Of a stretch of DNA of 64,000 bases, positions 1-8,485 are shown one piece after another. The stretch is from CAITWD01 sp963842065. GTDB taxonomy: Bacteria > Actinomycetota > Thermoleophilia > Miltoncostaeales > Miltoncostaeaceae. The position numbers were made by a program, and so were the translations under genes. Location of the stretch: contig CAWJEW010000007.1 in assembly GCA_963842065.1 (NCBI GenBank), positions 186,001-250,000 on the forward strand. Reading direction: 5' to 3'. Under the pieces are notes generated by a model, which was given only the letters and a program-made list of their open reading frames with translations, was not told the origin of the DNA and made no database searches. Each line of letters starts with the position of its first letter. Position 1 is the stretch's first letter.

Positions 1-64
1 GCGTCCACACGAGCAGCGGTGTCCGGCCAACCGCGGTCGCACGGCTCGGGGCGGATGTGCTCTT

Positions 65-559
65 ATGTGCCCCATGGGATCGGTTCCGGACACCCCGCGC
101 GCGATCGTCCCCGACACGCTCGACTCCGCGCTCGCCCGCGTCGCGGGGGCGCCGCTCGCATTGCTCGGACTGGGCATTCCACGCTGCCCCGCGACGCAGA
201 TGCTGCCGGCCAGCCTTTCCGCGGTCGCCAACGCGCGCCCGAACCTGCCGATCGCACTCGGGATCCTGACGACCCCCGACGACTGGGCCGCGCGCGAGAC
301 CACGCTCTGGCCCCGCGGCATCCATGTCAGCCGCTCCGTCGTGCCGATCGTGGTCATCCTGCGCGATGGCCAAGCGGTCGCGACGCGCCGCGGGGGGGCA
401 TCGGCCTACGCCATCGATACGTGGGTGGCCGAGCAGGCTGCGCTGGCACCGACGCAGCTGGACGAGCAATGGGTCGCAGACGAGGAGCAGGAGCTCGCGC
501 GGCTGGCCGCGCGCCGCGCGCAGCACATTGCCGTGGCGGGGCGGGGCGCGGCGGACTGA
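65..559 (+). CDS. Thioredoxin-like fold protein
   Basis: This predicted cytoplasmic protein of about 161-164 residues has no signal peptide. The order of elements fits a thioredoxin fold: a hydrophobic strand, then PRCPAT at the place of the active-site CxxC, a helix, a second strand (LPIALGIL), and SVVPIVVILRDGQ, which looks like the cis-proline strand followed by the usual K/DG turn. Only one of the two redox cysteines is present, so a normal dithiol oxidoreductase role is doubtful; a monothiol or purely structural role is possible. ATG codons at 65 and 74 are both in frame and neither has a strong ribosome site. It precedes rpsF by 128 bp. The fold assignment is an inference from pattern, not a family match. 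Confidence 0.6.
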   Translation: MCPMGSVPDTPRAIVPDTLDSALARVAGAPLALLGLGIPRCPATQMLPASLSAVANARPNLPIALGILTTPDDWAARETTLWPRGIHVSRSVVPIVVILRDGQAVATRRGGASAYAIDTWVAEQAALAPTQLDEQWVADEEQELARLAARRAQHIAVAGRGAAD

Positions 560-626
560 GCCGGGCGTGCGCGGCCGCGCGGCGGATCCCGCCCCCCGCC
601 ACTCGCGCGAACGCTCGCGCAATCGC

Positions 627-671
627 TATAGTGCCATGCTTGCCAGAACGGGCCGGGCGTCGCACGGCCCG
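627..671 (+). promoter_or_regulatory. rpsF leader: -10-like hexamer and hairpin
   Basis: TATAGT at 627-632 is a good -10 hexamer, but no -35 match is visible 16-18 bp upstream. Downstream, 649-655 (CGGGCCG) pairs with 665-671 (CGGCCCG) across a 9-nt loop, ending 16 nt before rpsF. In E. coli the rpsF leader is bound by the S6:S18 complex, so a hairpin here could be autoregulatory. That is inference only, and rpsR is not in this operon. Confidence 0.3.
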
Positions 672-687
672 GATTTGCGTGACGTGA

Positions 688-1107
688 ATGGAGACGGAGA
701 TTAGCCCCTACGAAATCATGATCATCCTCGATCCGGACGTGGACGAGGAGCGCCAGCAAGAAATGCTGGAGCGCGTCCAACAGATCATCCGGGACGAGGG
801 CGGGGTCGTGGACCACGTCAATGACTGGGGCCGCCGCAAGCTTGGCTACGCGATGGAAAAGAAGGCCGACGGTCGATACGTGGTCGTCACGTGCTCGGCG
901 TCGATCGACGGCCTCCGCGAGGCTGAGCGCGTGATGACGATCAACAGGGAAGTCGTCATCCGCCACATGGTGATCGTGCTCAATCGCGTCGAGGCCGAAC
1001 GCGCCAAGGCCAACGGTGCCCCGCTCCCGGTCGACGACCGTCCCGAAGGCGACGCCCGCCCCGCACGCGCGGGCCGTGGCGGCCCCCGGCGCGGGCCGCG
1101 CAGGTAG
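688..1107 (+). CDS. rpsF: 30S ribosomal protein S6
   Basis: S6 is a small-subunit protein that binds 16S rRNA with S18. The 139-residue product has the family's opening (SPYEIMIILDPDVDEE), the WGRRKLGYAMEKKADGRY core and an RHMVIVL strand. An arginine- and glycine-rich tail from about residue 115 is a common extension in actinobacteria. The ATG lies 3 nt ahead of the ssb start region, and the gene leads a translation and replication operon with ssb, rplI and dnaB. The assignment is secure. Confidence 0.97.
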   Translation: METEISPYEIMIILDPDVDEERQQEMLERVQQIIRDEGGVVDHVNDWGRRKLGYAMEKKADGRYVVVTCSASIDGLREAERVMTINREVVIRHMVIVLNRVEAERAKANGAPLPVDDRPEGDARPARAGRGGPRRGPRR

Positions 1108-1110
1108 CCG

Positions 1111-1587
1111 ATGCCCGCCGATCTCAACCGCGTGACGCTCGTCGGTCGCCTGACCCGCGATCCGGAACTCCGACACACCGCCGGAGGCCAGTCGGTGTGC
1201 TCGCTGCGCCTGGCCGTCAGCAGCCGTGGCCGCGACGAGAGCGGCAACTGGTCGGACCGCGCAAACTACTTCGATGTGACCGTGTTCGGCCGCACCGCCG
1301 AGACCGCCTCGAACTACCTGTCCAAGGGCCGCCGTATCGGCGTCGACGGGCGGTTGTCATGGCGCGAGTGGGAAGCCCAGGACGGCGGCAAGCGCCAGGC
1401 GGTCGAAGTGGTCGCCAACGACATCTTCTTCCTTGACAGTCGCGGTGACAGCGGCGAGGGCGGCAGCCAGGGTGGTGGTGGCGCCGAACGTGGCTGGGGT
1501 ACCGCGGCACCCGCCACCGACCTGCCGGTCGACACGTCTGACCTGCGACCCGCGGCACCGGCCGACGACGACGACATCCCCTTCTAA
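1111..1587 (+). CDS. ssb: Single-stranded DNA-binding protein
   Basis: SSB coats single-stranded DNA during replication and repair and recruits partners through its C-terminal tip. The 158-residue product has an N-terminal OB fold (LNRVTLVGRLTRDPELR, then NYFDVTVFGRTAE and LSKGRRIGVDGRL), a glycine-rich linker from about residue 112 to 125, and the canonical acidic tip DDDDIPF, the docking site for replication proteins. It follows rpsF after 3 nt. Downstream there are only 33 nt before rplI, so rpsR, usually here, is absent. Confidence 0.97.
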   Translation: MPADLNRVTLVGRLTRDPELRHTAGGQSVCSLRLAVSSRGRDESGNWSDRANYFDVTVFGRTAETASNYLSKGRRIGVDGRLSWREWEAQDGGKRQAVEVVANDIFFLDSRGDSGEGGSQGGGGAERGWGTAAPATDLPVDTSDLRPAAPADDDDIPF

Positions 1588-1620
1588 GCACGATTACCAT
1601 TAGCGGAGGCGCGAGCGCGA

Positions 1621-2073
1621 ATGGACGCCATCCTTGTTCAGGACATCGACGGGCTGGGCGAAGCCGGGACTGTGGTCTCGGTCGCGCGCGGCTACATGCG
1701 CAACTACCTGCAGCCGCGCGGGCTCGCCGAAGTGGCGACGCCGGCACGCATTGCCGAGGTCCAGCGCAAGGAGGCCAAGCGCAAGGCCGCCGACGAGCGC
1801 GCGCGGGCACAAGCCGTGGAACAGGCCGACCTGCTCGGGCGCACGATCCTCACGCTGAAGGCCAAGGCCGGCGACGACGGGCGCCTGTTCGGCTCGATCA
1901 CCTCGAGTGACGTCGCCGACGCCATCCAGGAGGCCCGCGGCATCACGATCGACCGCCGGCGCATTACCGTGGACCCCCCGATCCGTGCCGTCGGCACCTA
2001 CCACGTGCCGATCGAGCTCGGACCCGACCTCGTTGCCGAGGTCAAGACGATCGTCAGCCCCCTGCTGGACTAA
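1621..2073 (+). CDS. rplI: 50S ribosomal protein L9
   Basis: L9 is an elongated large-subunit protein with two globular domains joined by a long helix. The 150-residue product shows the N-terminal domain (MDAILVQDIDGLGEAG, then VARGYMRNYLQPRGLA), an Arg/Lys/Glu/Ala-rich connecting helix at about residues 42-80, and the C-terminal domain (LFGSITSSDVADAI). A GGAGG site about 12 nt upstream supports the ATG at 1621. Confidence 0.97.
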   Translation: MDAILVQDIDGLGEAGTVVSVARGYMRNYLQPRGLAEVATPARIAEVQRKEAKRKAADERARAQAVEQADLLGRTILTLKAKAGDDGRLFGSITSSDVADAIQEARGITIDRRRITVDPPIRAVGTYHVPIELGPDLVAEVKTIVSPLLD

Positions 2074-2133
2074 TCACGCGGCGACGCTCGGCGCACCTGC
2101 GCCGAGCGCGCGCACGGCGTTCGGCGAACACAC

Positions 2134-3465
2134 GTGCCCGAGAGCGTCCCACCGCCCCAAAACCTCGAGGCCGAGGAGTTGCTCCTCGCCTCACTCATGG
2201 AGAATCCCGGCAACGTCGCGGAGACCCTCGCGATGGTCGGGCCCGATGACTTCTACAAGGAGGGCCATCGACGGATCTTCATTGCGATGAACGATCTGTT
2301 CATGGTCGGCGAGCCGATCGAGCCGCTGCTCGTGGTCGAGCAGCTGACCAAGCGCGGCGACCTGGACGTCGTCGGAGGGCGCACGGCGGTGCTCGACATC
2401 ATGGCAACGCCCTTCATCGCCGCCAGCTTCCGCAGCTACGCGGAGATCGTGCGCGAGACCGCCACCCAGCGCCGCCTGCTCCAGGTCGCCCAGCGCATCG
2501 AGCAAATGGTCGCCGAGCGCGAAGGCGAGACCACCGACATGGTCCAGTCGGCCGAGGATCTCATCTTCGAGCTGACCCAGAAGCGCGTGCGCGGGGACTT
2601 CACGTCCTCCAAGGAACTGGTCACCCAAAGCTTCGAGCGTCTGACGGCCGCGAGCGCGGTCGGATCGGAGGTCACGGGCCTGGCCACGGGCTTCACCGAT
2701 CTGGATCGCCTCACCGGCGGCCTGCGCCCGGCCAACCTCATCGTCGTCGCGGCCCGCCCGAGCATGGGCAAGACCGCCCTGGCGCTGTGCATCGCCGAAC
2801 ACGTCGCCCTGCACGCGGACGGCACGGTCGCGGTGTTTTCGCTCGAGATGAGCGGCGAGGAACTCGTGCAGCGCATGCTCGGCTCCGCGGCGATGGTCGA
2901 CATGACCCGCATGCGCAGCGGCCGGCTCGCGCCCGAGGACTGGCCGCGGGTCACGCGCGCCGCCGACCAGATTGCCCAGGCACGCCTGTTTATCGACGAC
3001 TCCGAGGGCATCACCGTCGGCGAGATGCGCACCAAGGCCCGGCGGCTCAAGAGCCGCGAGGGGCTCGCGCTGGTGATCGTCGACTACATCCAGCTCATGG
3101 AATCCCGCACGGGCCGCCGCGATGAGAATCGTGTGCAGGAGTTGTCTACGATCTCGCGGGGCCTCAAGATGCTGGCGCGCGATCTGGATGTGCCGCTGAT
3201 CTGCATCTCGCAGCTCAACCGCTCGCCCGAGAGCCGCCCGGACAAGCGCCCGCTGCTGTCGGACCTGCGCGAATCCGGGGCGATCGAGCAGGATGCCGAC
3301 CTCGTCATGCTCATCTACCGCGACGACTACTACAACGCCGATTCCGAGGAGAAGGGGATCGCCGAGGTGAACCTCGCAAAGCACCGCAGTGGGCCGACCG
3401 ATCGAGTGAAGCTCACGTTCATGGGTACATATGCAAAGTTCGGCAACCTCCGGCGGGACAACTAA
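2134..3465 (+). CDS. dnaB: Replicative DNA helicase DnaB
   Basis: DnaB is the hexameric 5'-3' helicase that unwinds the replication fork. This 443-residue protein has the N-terminal helical domain (residues about 1-110, starting PQNLEAEELLLASLME), a linker, and a RecA-like ATPase domain with Walker A ARPSMGKTA near residue 210, Walker B-like LVIVDYIQLM and the ISQLNRSPE motif. There is no intein, although DnaB often carries one in actinobacteria. Translation starts at GTG 2134. Its end is 3 nt from purA, so the two are probably co-transcribed. Confidence 0.97.
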   Translation: MPESVPPPQNLEAEELLLASLMENPGNVAETLAMVGPDDFYKEGHRRIFIAMNDLFMVGEPIEPLLVVEQLTKRGDLDVVGGRTAVLDIMATPFIAASFRSYAEIVRETATQRRLLQVAQRIEQMVAEREGETTDMVQSAEDLIFELTQKRVRGDFTSSKELVTQSFERLTAASAVGSEVTGLATGFTDLDRLTGGLRPANLIVVAARPSMGKTALALCIAEHVALHADGTVAVFSLEMSGEELVQRMLGSAAMVDMTRMRSGRLAPEDWPRVTRAADQIAQARLFIDDSEGITVGEMRTKARRLKSREGLALVIVDYIQLMESRTGRRDENRVQELSTISRGLKMLARDLDVPLICISQLNRSPESRPDKRPLLSDLRESGAIEQDADLVMLIYRDDYYNADSEEKGIAEVNLAKHRSGPTDRVKLTFMGTYAKFGNLRRDN

Positions 3466-3468
3466 CTG

Positions 3469-4752
3469 ATGCCAGCAACCGTGATCGTAGGCGCCCAGTG
3501 GGGTGATGAGGGCAAGGGCAAAGTCGTCGACCTGCTCGCCGAAAAGAGCGATCTGGTCGCCCGCTTCCAGGGCGGCAACAACGCCGGGCACACGATCGTG
3601 GCCGACTCGGAGACCTACAAGCTGCACCTGGTCCCGTCCGGGATCCTGTATCCGGGCACGCTCTGCGTGATCGGCACGGGCACGGTCGTGGACCCCGGCG
3701 CGCTCGTCACGGAGATCGTGGCCCTCGAGCAGCGCGGCATCGACCTCGACGGCCTACGGCTCTCGGGAAGCGCGCACCTGATCATGCCGTACCACGTCGC
3801 CCTCGACGGTGCGTCGGAGATGCGGCTGGGGCGCTTTTCGATCGGCACCACCCGCCGCGGGATCGGCCCGTGCTACCAGGACAAGGCGGCCCGCATCGGT
3901 ATCCGCGCCCAGGACCTGCTCGACCCGAAGATCCTAGTGCGTAAGCTCGAGATCGCGCTCGAGATGAAGAACGAGATCATGGAGCGGATCTACGGCCTGC
4001 CGCGCATGGACACCCAGCAGGTCGCCGACACCCTGGCCCCGATCGCCGGTCGCCTGGCGCCGTTCATCGCCGACACGTCGCTGTTGGTCGATCAGGCCTT
4101 GCGCGATGGGAAGAATGTGCTGCTCGAAGGCGCCCAGGGCACGATGCTCGATGTCGATCACGGCACGTATCCGTTCGTGACCTCCTCGAATCCGATCGCC
4201 GGCGCCGCCTGCACGGGCATCGGCATCGGGCCGACGCGCATCTCGCGCGTCGTCGGGGTCAGCAAGGCCTATGCGACGCGCGTCGGCGAAGGCCCCTTCC
4301 CGACCGAGTTGGACGATGCGGACGGCGCGCTGATGCTCAAGCGCGGCAACGAGTTCGGCACGACGACCGGACGCCAGCGCCGCTGCGGATGGATCGACCT
4401 TGTCGCCCTGCGGTACGCGGCGCGGCTGTCCGGGTTCACCGAGCTCGCACTGACCAAGCTCGATGTCCTGTCGGGCTTCGAGCGCGTGCGCATCTGCGAG
4501 GCGTACCGCACCCGCGAGGGTGAGCTGCTGACCGAGTTCCCGTACCACCAGACCGTGTTCCACGGCTGCACGCCCGTCTACCGGGACCTCGAGGGCTGGG
4601 ACGACGACATCTCCGAATGCCGGGGGCTCAAGCACCTGCCGACAGCCGCCCGCGCGTACGTCGACACGATCGCGGCGGCCGTCGAGGTGCCGATCACGCT
4701 GATCGGCACCGGCCAGGGACGCCACCAAGTCATCGACACGATCGAGTTCTAG
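3469..4752 (+). CDS. purA: Adenylosuccinate synthetase
   Basis: PurA joins IMP and aspartate using GTP to make adenylosuccinate, the first step from IMP to AMP. The 427-residue product opens with GAQWGDEGKGKVVDLL, the GTP-binding P-loop of the family; NNAGHT, the GTTRRGIGP block and the C-terminal IGTGQGR motif are all present. It sits between dnaB and the purD-purH run, but an IS481 element now separates it from purD. The TAG stop lies inside the element's target duplication, so the reading frame is untouched. Confidence 0.98.
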   Translation: MPATVIVGAQWGDEGKGKVVDLLAEKSDLVARFQGGNNAGHTIVADSETYKLHLVPSGILYPGTLCVIGTGTVVDPGALVTEIVALEQRGIDLDGLRLSGSAHLIMPYHVALDGASEMRLGRFSIGTTRRGIGPCYQDKAARIGIRAQDLLDPKILVRKLEIALEMKNEIMERIYGLPRMDTQQVADTLAPIAGRLAPFIADTSLLVDQALRDGKNVLLEGAQGTMLDVDHGTYPFVTSSNPIAGAACTGIGIGPTRISRVVGVSKAYATRVGEGPFPTELDDADGALMLKRGNEFGTTTGRQRRCGWIDLVALRYAARLSGFTELALTKLDVLSGFERVRICEAYRTREGELLTEFPYHQTVFHGCTPVYRDLEGWDDDISECRGLKHLPTAARAYVDTIAAAVEVPITLIGTGQGRHQVIDTIEF

Positions 4753-4753
4753 G

Positions 4754-4780
4754 TGTAACCACTCACAGGGTTGGTAACAG
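4754..4780 (+). repeat. Left terminal inverted repeat of IS481 element
   Basis: This 27-nt end matches the complement of 5799-5825 at 21 positions. The matching blocks are TGTA, CCACTCAC, TTGGT and ACAG; the mismatches lie mostly at the centre. Confidence 0.85.
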
Positions 4781-4850
4781 CCCTTGACCGGGTGAGGACC
4801 CCGCGGGTGTTGTGGAGGTATCTCAAGCCATCCACATCCCGGAGGTCCTC

Positions 4851-5816
4851 ATGGCCCACCCTAATGCGCGCCTGACCCCACGCGGACGCTTGCTGTTGGT
4901 CGAGCGCATCCTCGCCGGGTATCGCGTGGCCGATGTCGCAGCCCAGCTGGGCTGTTCGCGCACCTGTGCCTACAAGTGGCTTGACCGCTATCGCACCGAG
5001 GGCCCGGCCGGGCTTTTCGACCGCACAAGCCGGCCGCATCACATCCCGCATCGCATCGATGCGGAGCTCGAGCAGGCGATCTGTGCGCTGCGGGCACACG
5101 CACGCCGCGGTGCGGAATGGATCGCCCAGGAACTCGGGCTGTGTGCCGCAACGGTCGGACGCGTGCTTGTGCGCAACCGGATGCCGGCCTTACGTGACCT
5201 GGATGCGCTGACGGGGATCCCGGTACGCCGCGGGCCGGCGACCCGCACACGCTACGAACGTGCCACCCCGGGCGAGCTGATCCACATCGACGTCAAAAAG
5301 CTCGGGCGCATCCCCGACGGGGGCGGCTGGCGCATGCACGGACGCACCACCGAAGCCCGCAGACATCGGCTCATGGGCTTTGACTACGTCCATGCGGCCA
5401 TCGACGACCACTCACGTGTGGCCTACGCCGAGATTCACCCGGATGAGACCGGTGCGACATGTGCCGGGTTTCTCGAGCGCGCGGCCGGCGTCTTTGCCGA
5501 ATGCGGCATCACCCGCATCGAGCGGGTGATGACCGACAACGCATTTGCGTATCGACTCTCCGACGCATTCCAGAACGCCCTTGGGCGCCTGGGGGCACGA
5601 CACGTGCTCATCCGGCCCCATTGCCCCTGGCAAAACGGCAAGGTGGAACGCTTCAATCGCACCCTCCAGGCCGAATGGGCATATCAACGCCCATTTACGA
5701 GCAATGACCAGCGCGCCCAGGCGCTGCCTGAGTGGCTCGCGTACTACAACACCCGGCGCCGACATTCGGCGCTCGGGGGCCGAGCGCCGATTACGAGGCT
5801 GTCACCAATGTGGTGA
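4851..5816 (+). CDS. IS481-family DDE transposase
   Basis: This 321-residue transposase moves the surrounding element. An N-terminal helix-turn-helix (VADVAAQLGCSRTCAYKWLD, about residues 27-46) and a second DNA-binding segment precede an rve-type catalytic core. The likely catalytic triad is D in IHIDVKK, D in RVMTDNAFA and E in NGKVERFNRT. The start is the ATG at 4851, because GGAGG lies 5 nt upstream; an upstream in-frame GTG at 4812 has no better site. It appears intact, and its C-terminal codons run into the right inverted repeat. Confidence 0.92.
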   Translation: MAHPNARLTPRGRLLLVERILAGYRVADVAAQLGCSRTCAYKWLDRYRTEGPAGLFDRTSRPHHIPHRIDAELEQAICALRAHARRGAEWIAQELGLCAATVGRVLVRNRMPALRDLDALTGIPVRRGPATRTRYERATPGELIHIDVKKLGRIPDGGGWRMHGRTTEARRHRLMGFDYVHAAIDDHSRVAYAEIHPDETGATCAGFLERAAGVFAECGITRIERVMTDNAFAYRLSDAFQNALGRLGARHVLIRPHCPWQNGKVERFNRTLQAEWAYQRPFTSNDQRAQALPEWLAYYNTRRRHSALGGRAPITRLSPMW

Positions 5817-5825
5817 GTGGGTACA
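5799..5825 (-). repeat. Right terminal inverted repeat of IS481 element
   Basis: This is the partner of 4754-4780. Read on the minus strand it starts TGTACCCACTCAC. The transposase stop codon lies inside this repeat. Confidence 0.85.
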
Positions 5826-5836
5826 TCTAGACCGCG

Positions 5837-5867
5837 GCGGGGGGCGGGGGCGCCCCCCGCTCCCCGC
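5837..5867 (+). terminator. Very GC-rich hairpin before purD
   Basis: Bases 5837-5845 pair with 59-67 of the same block and 5846-5850 with 5853-5857, giving about 14 pairs with a single bulge. A second small hairpin follows at 5867-5881 (CGAGA / TCTCG). There is no T-run. Without the IS this hairpin would lie about 10 nt after the purA stop, so it may be the original purA terminator or attenuator. Confidence 0.4.
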
Positions 5868-5924
5868 GAGAAAAACTCTCGTCAGAACCCGACCTCCGCG
5901 GGCCGTATATGCGAGCATGCGGAG

Positions 5925-7193
5925 GTGCGGCAGACGGTGCTGGTGGTTGGCGGCGGCGGTCGGGAGCATGCCCTTGTGCGGGCGCTCGCGCGCGCTGACG
6001 GCAACCCGAATATCCACTGTGCCCCGGGCAACGCGGGCATCGCACTCGACGCACAGGTCCGTCCGCTGGACGTCACGGATCCGCGCGCGGTCGCGGCCCT
6101 GGCCCGGTCGGTCGGCGCGGACTTCGTCGTCCTCGGCCCCGAGGCGCCGCTGGTCAGCGGTGCCGCCGACGCCGTCCGGGCGGCGGGCATTCCGGTACTC
6201 GGCCCGTCGGGAGCCGCGGCGCGGCTGGAGGGCAGCAAGGCGTTCGCGAAGGAGATCATGCTCGCCGCCGGCGTGCCCACGGCACGCGCCGCGACCGTGA
6301 CCGACGTCGCATCCGGGCTCGCGGCGATCGATGCGTTCGGCCTGCCGGTCGCCGTCAAGGCGGACGGCCTCGCGGCCGGCAAGGGCGTCGTGGTGGCCCA
6401 GACGCATGCCGCGGCCCGCGACGCGCTCGCCGACGCCCTCGAGCGTCGCGTCTTCGGCAACGCCGGCGACATCGTCGTCATCGAGGAGGGGCTGACCGGG
6501 CCCGAGGTCTCGCTCTTGGCCATCTGCTCCGGCGCACACGTTGCCCGCTTCCCGGCCGCACGCGACTACAAGCGCATCGGCGATGGCAACACGGGTCCGA
6601 ACACGGGCGGCATGGGCTCGGTCTCGCCGATCCCGGATCTGTCGGACGCCGAGGCCGATCGCCTGGTCGACCTGGTGCACCGCCCCGTCGTGGCGGAGAT
6701 GGCGCGCCGCGGGACGCCGTTTGGCGGAGTGCTCTATGCGGGTCTGATGATGACCCCGGACGGGCCGCGCGTGCTCGAATTCAACGTGCGTTTCGGCGAT
6801 CCCGAAACGCAAGCGCTGTTGCCCCGCCTGGCCGAGGACGCCATCGAGTTCCTCGGCCAGGCCGCGCGGGGCATCGTCCCGGACCGGCCCGTGGCAATCG
6901 ATCCGGACCCGTGCGTGGCAGTCGTGCTCGCCGCGGCGGGGTACCCGGGCACGCCCCGCCAAGGTGACGTGATCACCGGGCTCGAGGCCGCTGCGGCGAC
7001 CGGCGCCGAGGTGTACCACGCGGGCACACGCACCGACGATGCCGGGCGCATCGTGACCGGCGGCGGCCGCGTGCTCGCGGTCGCGCAGCGCGGCAACACC
7101 GTCGCGCAGGCCCGCGCGAAGGCCTACGCGGCGGCGGATCTCATCGCCTGGGAGGGCATGCAAATGCGACGCGACATCGCGCTGAACTTGTGA
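5925..7193 (+). CDS. purD: Phosphoribosylamine--glycine ligase
   Basis: PurD (GAR synthetase) joins phosphoribosylamine and glycine using ATP, step 2 of purine synthesis. The product starts VRQTVLVVGGGGREHALVRAL, the family's N-terminal signature, followed by an ATP-grasp domain (KADGLAAGKGVVVA, then RDYKRIGDGNTGPNTGGMG) and LEFNVRFGDPETQ. I chose GTG 5925, which gives 422 residues, the normal length; the frame is open further upstream but that part is not conserved. TATATG at about 5906 could be its -10. The gene leads the purD-purH run and its stop overlaps the purB start. Confidence 0.96.
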   Translation: MRQTVLVVGGGGREHALVRALARADGNPNIHCAPGNAGIALDAQVRPLDVTDPRAVAALARSVGADFVVLGPEAPLVSGAADAVRAAGIPVLGPSGAAARLEGSKAFAKEIMLAAGVPTARAATVTDVASGLAAIDAFGLPVAVKADGLAAGKGVVVAQTHAAARDALADALERRVFGNAGDIVVIEEGLTGPEVSLLAICSGAHVARFPAARDYKRIGDGNTGPNTGGMGSVSPIPDLSDAEADRLVDLVHRPVVAEMARRGTPFGGVLYAGLMMTPDGPRVLEFNVRFGDPETQALLPRLAEDAIEFLGQAARGIVPDRPVAIDPDPCVAVVLAAAGYPGTPRQGDVITGLEAAAATGAEVYHAGTRTDDAGRIVTGGGRVLAVAQRGNTVAQARAKAYAAADLIAWEGMQMRRDIALNL

Positions 7194-8485
7194 TCCCGCG
7201 CTACTCACGGCCCGCCATGGCGGCGATCTGGGTCGAGGACGCCAAGTTCGGGCGCTGGTTGGAGGTCGAGCTGGCGGTCTGCCGGGCGTGGGCGCGCCGC
7301 GGGGTGATCCCCGCCGAGGACCTCGCCGAGATCGAGGCCAAGGCGGCCTTCACGGTCGCGCGCTCGCAAGAGCTCGAGAAGACCACCAACCACGATGTCG
7401 TCGCGTTCCTGACCGACGTCGCCGAGCACGTGGGCCCGGCCTCGCGCTGGATCCACTACGGGATGACCTCGTCGGACGTGCTCGACACGGGCCTCGGCCT
7501 CGCCATCGCCCGTGCCGGCGAGCTCCTGGTGGCCGAACAGGCCGGGCTCACCCAAACGCTGCGCGGACTCGCCCTCGCCCATCGCGACACGGTGGCGGTC
7601 GGACGCACCCACGGGGTGCATGCCGAGCCGACAAGCTTCGGGCTCAAGATCGCCGGGTTCGCGTTCGAGAGCCGTCGCAACGAGGAGCGCCTGGCGCGCG
7701 CCCTCGCCCAGTGTGCCTTCGGCAAGCTCTCCGGGGCGGTCGGCACGTACGCGACCCTCCCGCCCGACCTCGAAGCCGAGGTACTCGCCGAGATCGGTCT
7801 CGGCGCAGAGCCGGCCTCGACCCAGGTCGTCGCGCGCGACCGCCACGCCGAGCTGGTCACCACGATGGCTGTCGCGGCCAGCTCACTGGACCGCCTGGCG
7901 ACCGAGCTGCGCCATCTCCAGCGGACCGAGGTCCGGGAGGCCGAGGAGGCGTTTACCGTCGGCCAGAAGGGCAGTTCGGCGATGCCGCACAAGCGGAACC
8001 CCATCACCGCCGAGCGGATCTCCGGCCTGGCCCGCGTTGTGCGCGGTGCGTCGGTCGCGGCGCTCGAGAATGTGGCGCTCTGGCACGAGCGCGACATCTC
8101 CCACTCGTCGGTGGAGCGGATCATCCTCCCGGACGCGTTCCTGGCGCTCGACTACATGCTCGCAACGGCACGCCAGCTGGTCGAGGGTCTGGTCGTCTAC
8201 ACCGACCGCATGCAGGAGATCCTCGAGAGCTCGGGCGGTCTGGTGTTCTCCCAACGGGTGCTGTTGGCCCTCGTGGGCACCGGGCTGATGCGCGAGGAGG
8301 CGTACGCGATCGTCCAGCGCAACGCGATGGAGTGCTGGAACACCAGGGTGCCGCTGCGCCAGCTGCTGGCAGACGACCCGGAGGTGTCCGCCCGCCTGGA
8401 CGCCTCCGCCCTCGACGAGCTGTTCGATCCGCGCTGGTACCTGCGACACGTCGGCGCGGTCATGGACCGGGTCGCGGCGCTGTGA
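7190..8485 (+). CDS. purB: Adenylosuccinate lyase
   Basis: PurB removes fumarate twice in the pathway: SAICAR to AICAR, and adenylosuccinate to AMP. The 431-residue product has the conserved regions of the fumarase/aspartase superfamily: HYGMTSSDVLDT, VGRTHGVHAEPTSFG with its catalytic histidine region, and the signature SSAMPHKRNP near residue 265, which holds the catalytic serine loop. GTG 7190 overlaps the purD TGA by 4 nt, which implies translational coupling. Confidence 0.97.
   Translation: MIPRYSRPAMAAIWVEDAKFGRWLEVELAVCRAWARRGVIPAEDLAEIEAKAAFTVARSQELEKTTNHDVVAFLTDVAEHVGPASRWIHYGMTSSDVLDTGLGLAIARAGELLVAEQAGLTQTLRGLALAHRDTVAVGRTHGVHAEPTSFGLKIAGFAFESRRNEERLARALAQCAFGKLSGAVGTYATLPPDLEAEVLAEIGLGAEPASTQVVARDRHAELVTTMAVAASSLDRLATELRHLQRTEVREAEEAFTVGQKGSSAMPHKRNPITAERISGLARVVRGASVAALENVALWHERDISHSSVERIILPDAFLALDYMLATARQLVEGLVVYTDRMQEILESSGGLVFSQRVLLALVGTGLMREEAYAIVQRNAMECWNTRVPLRQLLADDPEVSARLDASALDELFDPRWYLRHVGAVMDRVAAL

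Larger units (their letters stand above)
4754..5825 (+). mobile_element. IS481-family insertion sequence, complete
   Basis: This element of about 1.07 kb has imperfect terminal inverted repeats beginning TGTAACCACTCAC on the left and TGTACCCACTCAC (complement) on the right, and one intact transposase. TCTAG occurs just outside both ends (4748-4752 and 5826-5830), consistent with a 5-6 bp target duplication. The left copy contains the purA stop codon TAG. Intact ends and an intact transposase suggest a fairly recent insertion. It splits purA from the rest of the purine run. Confidence 0.9.

Noticed and set aside
2740..3200. Intein in DnaB
   Set aside because: The helicase reads straight through its Walker A and later motifs with a normal total of 443 residues.
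2191..3627. Long minus-strand open frame opposite dnaB
   Set aside because: It is a shadow of dnaB codon bias; it has no recognisable fold and no ribosome site.
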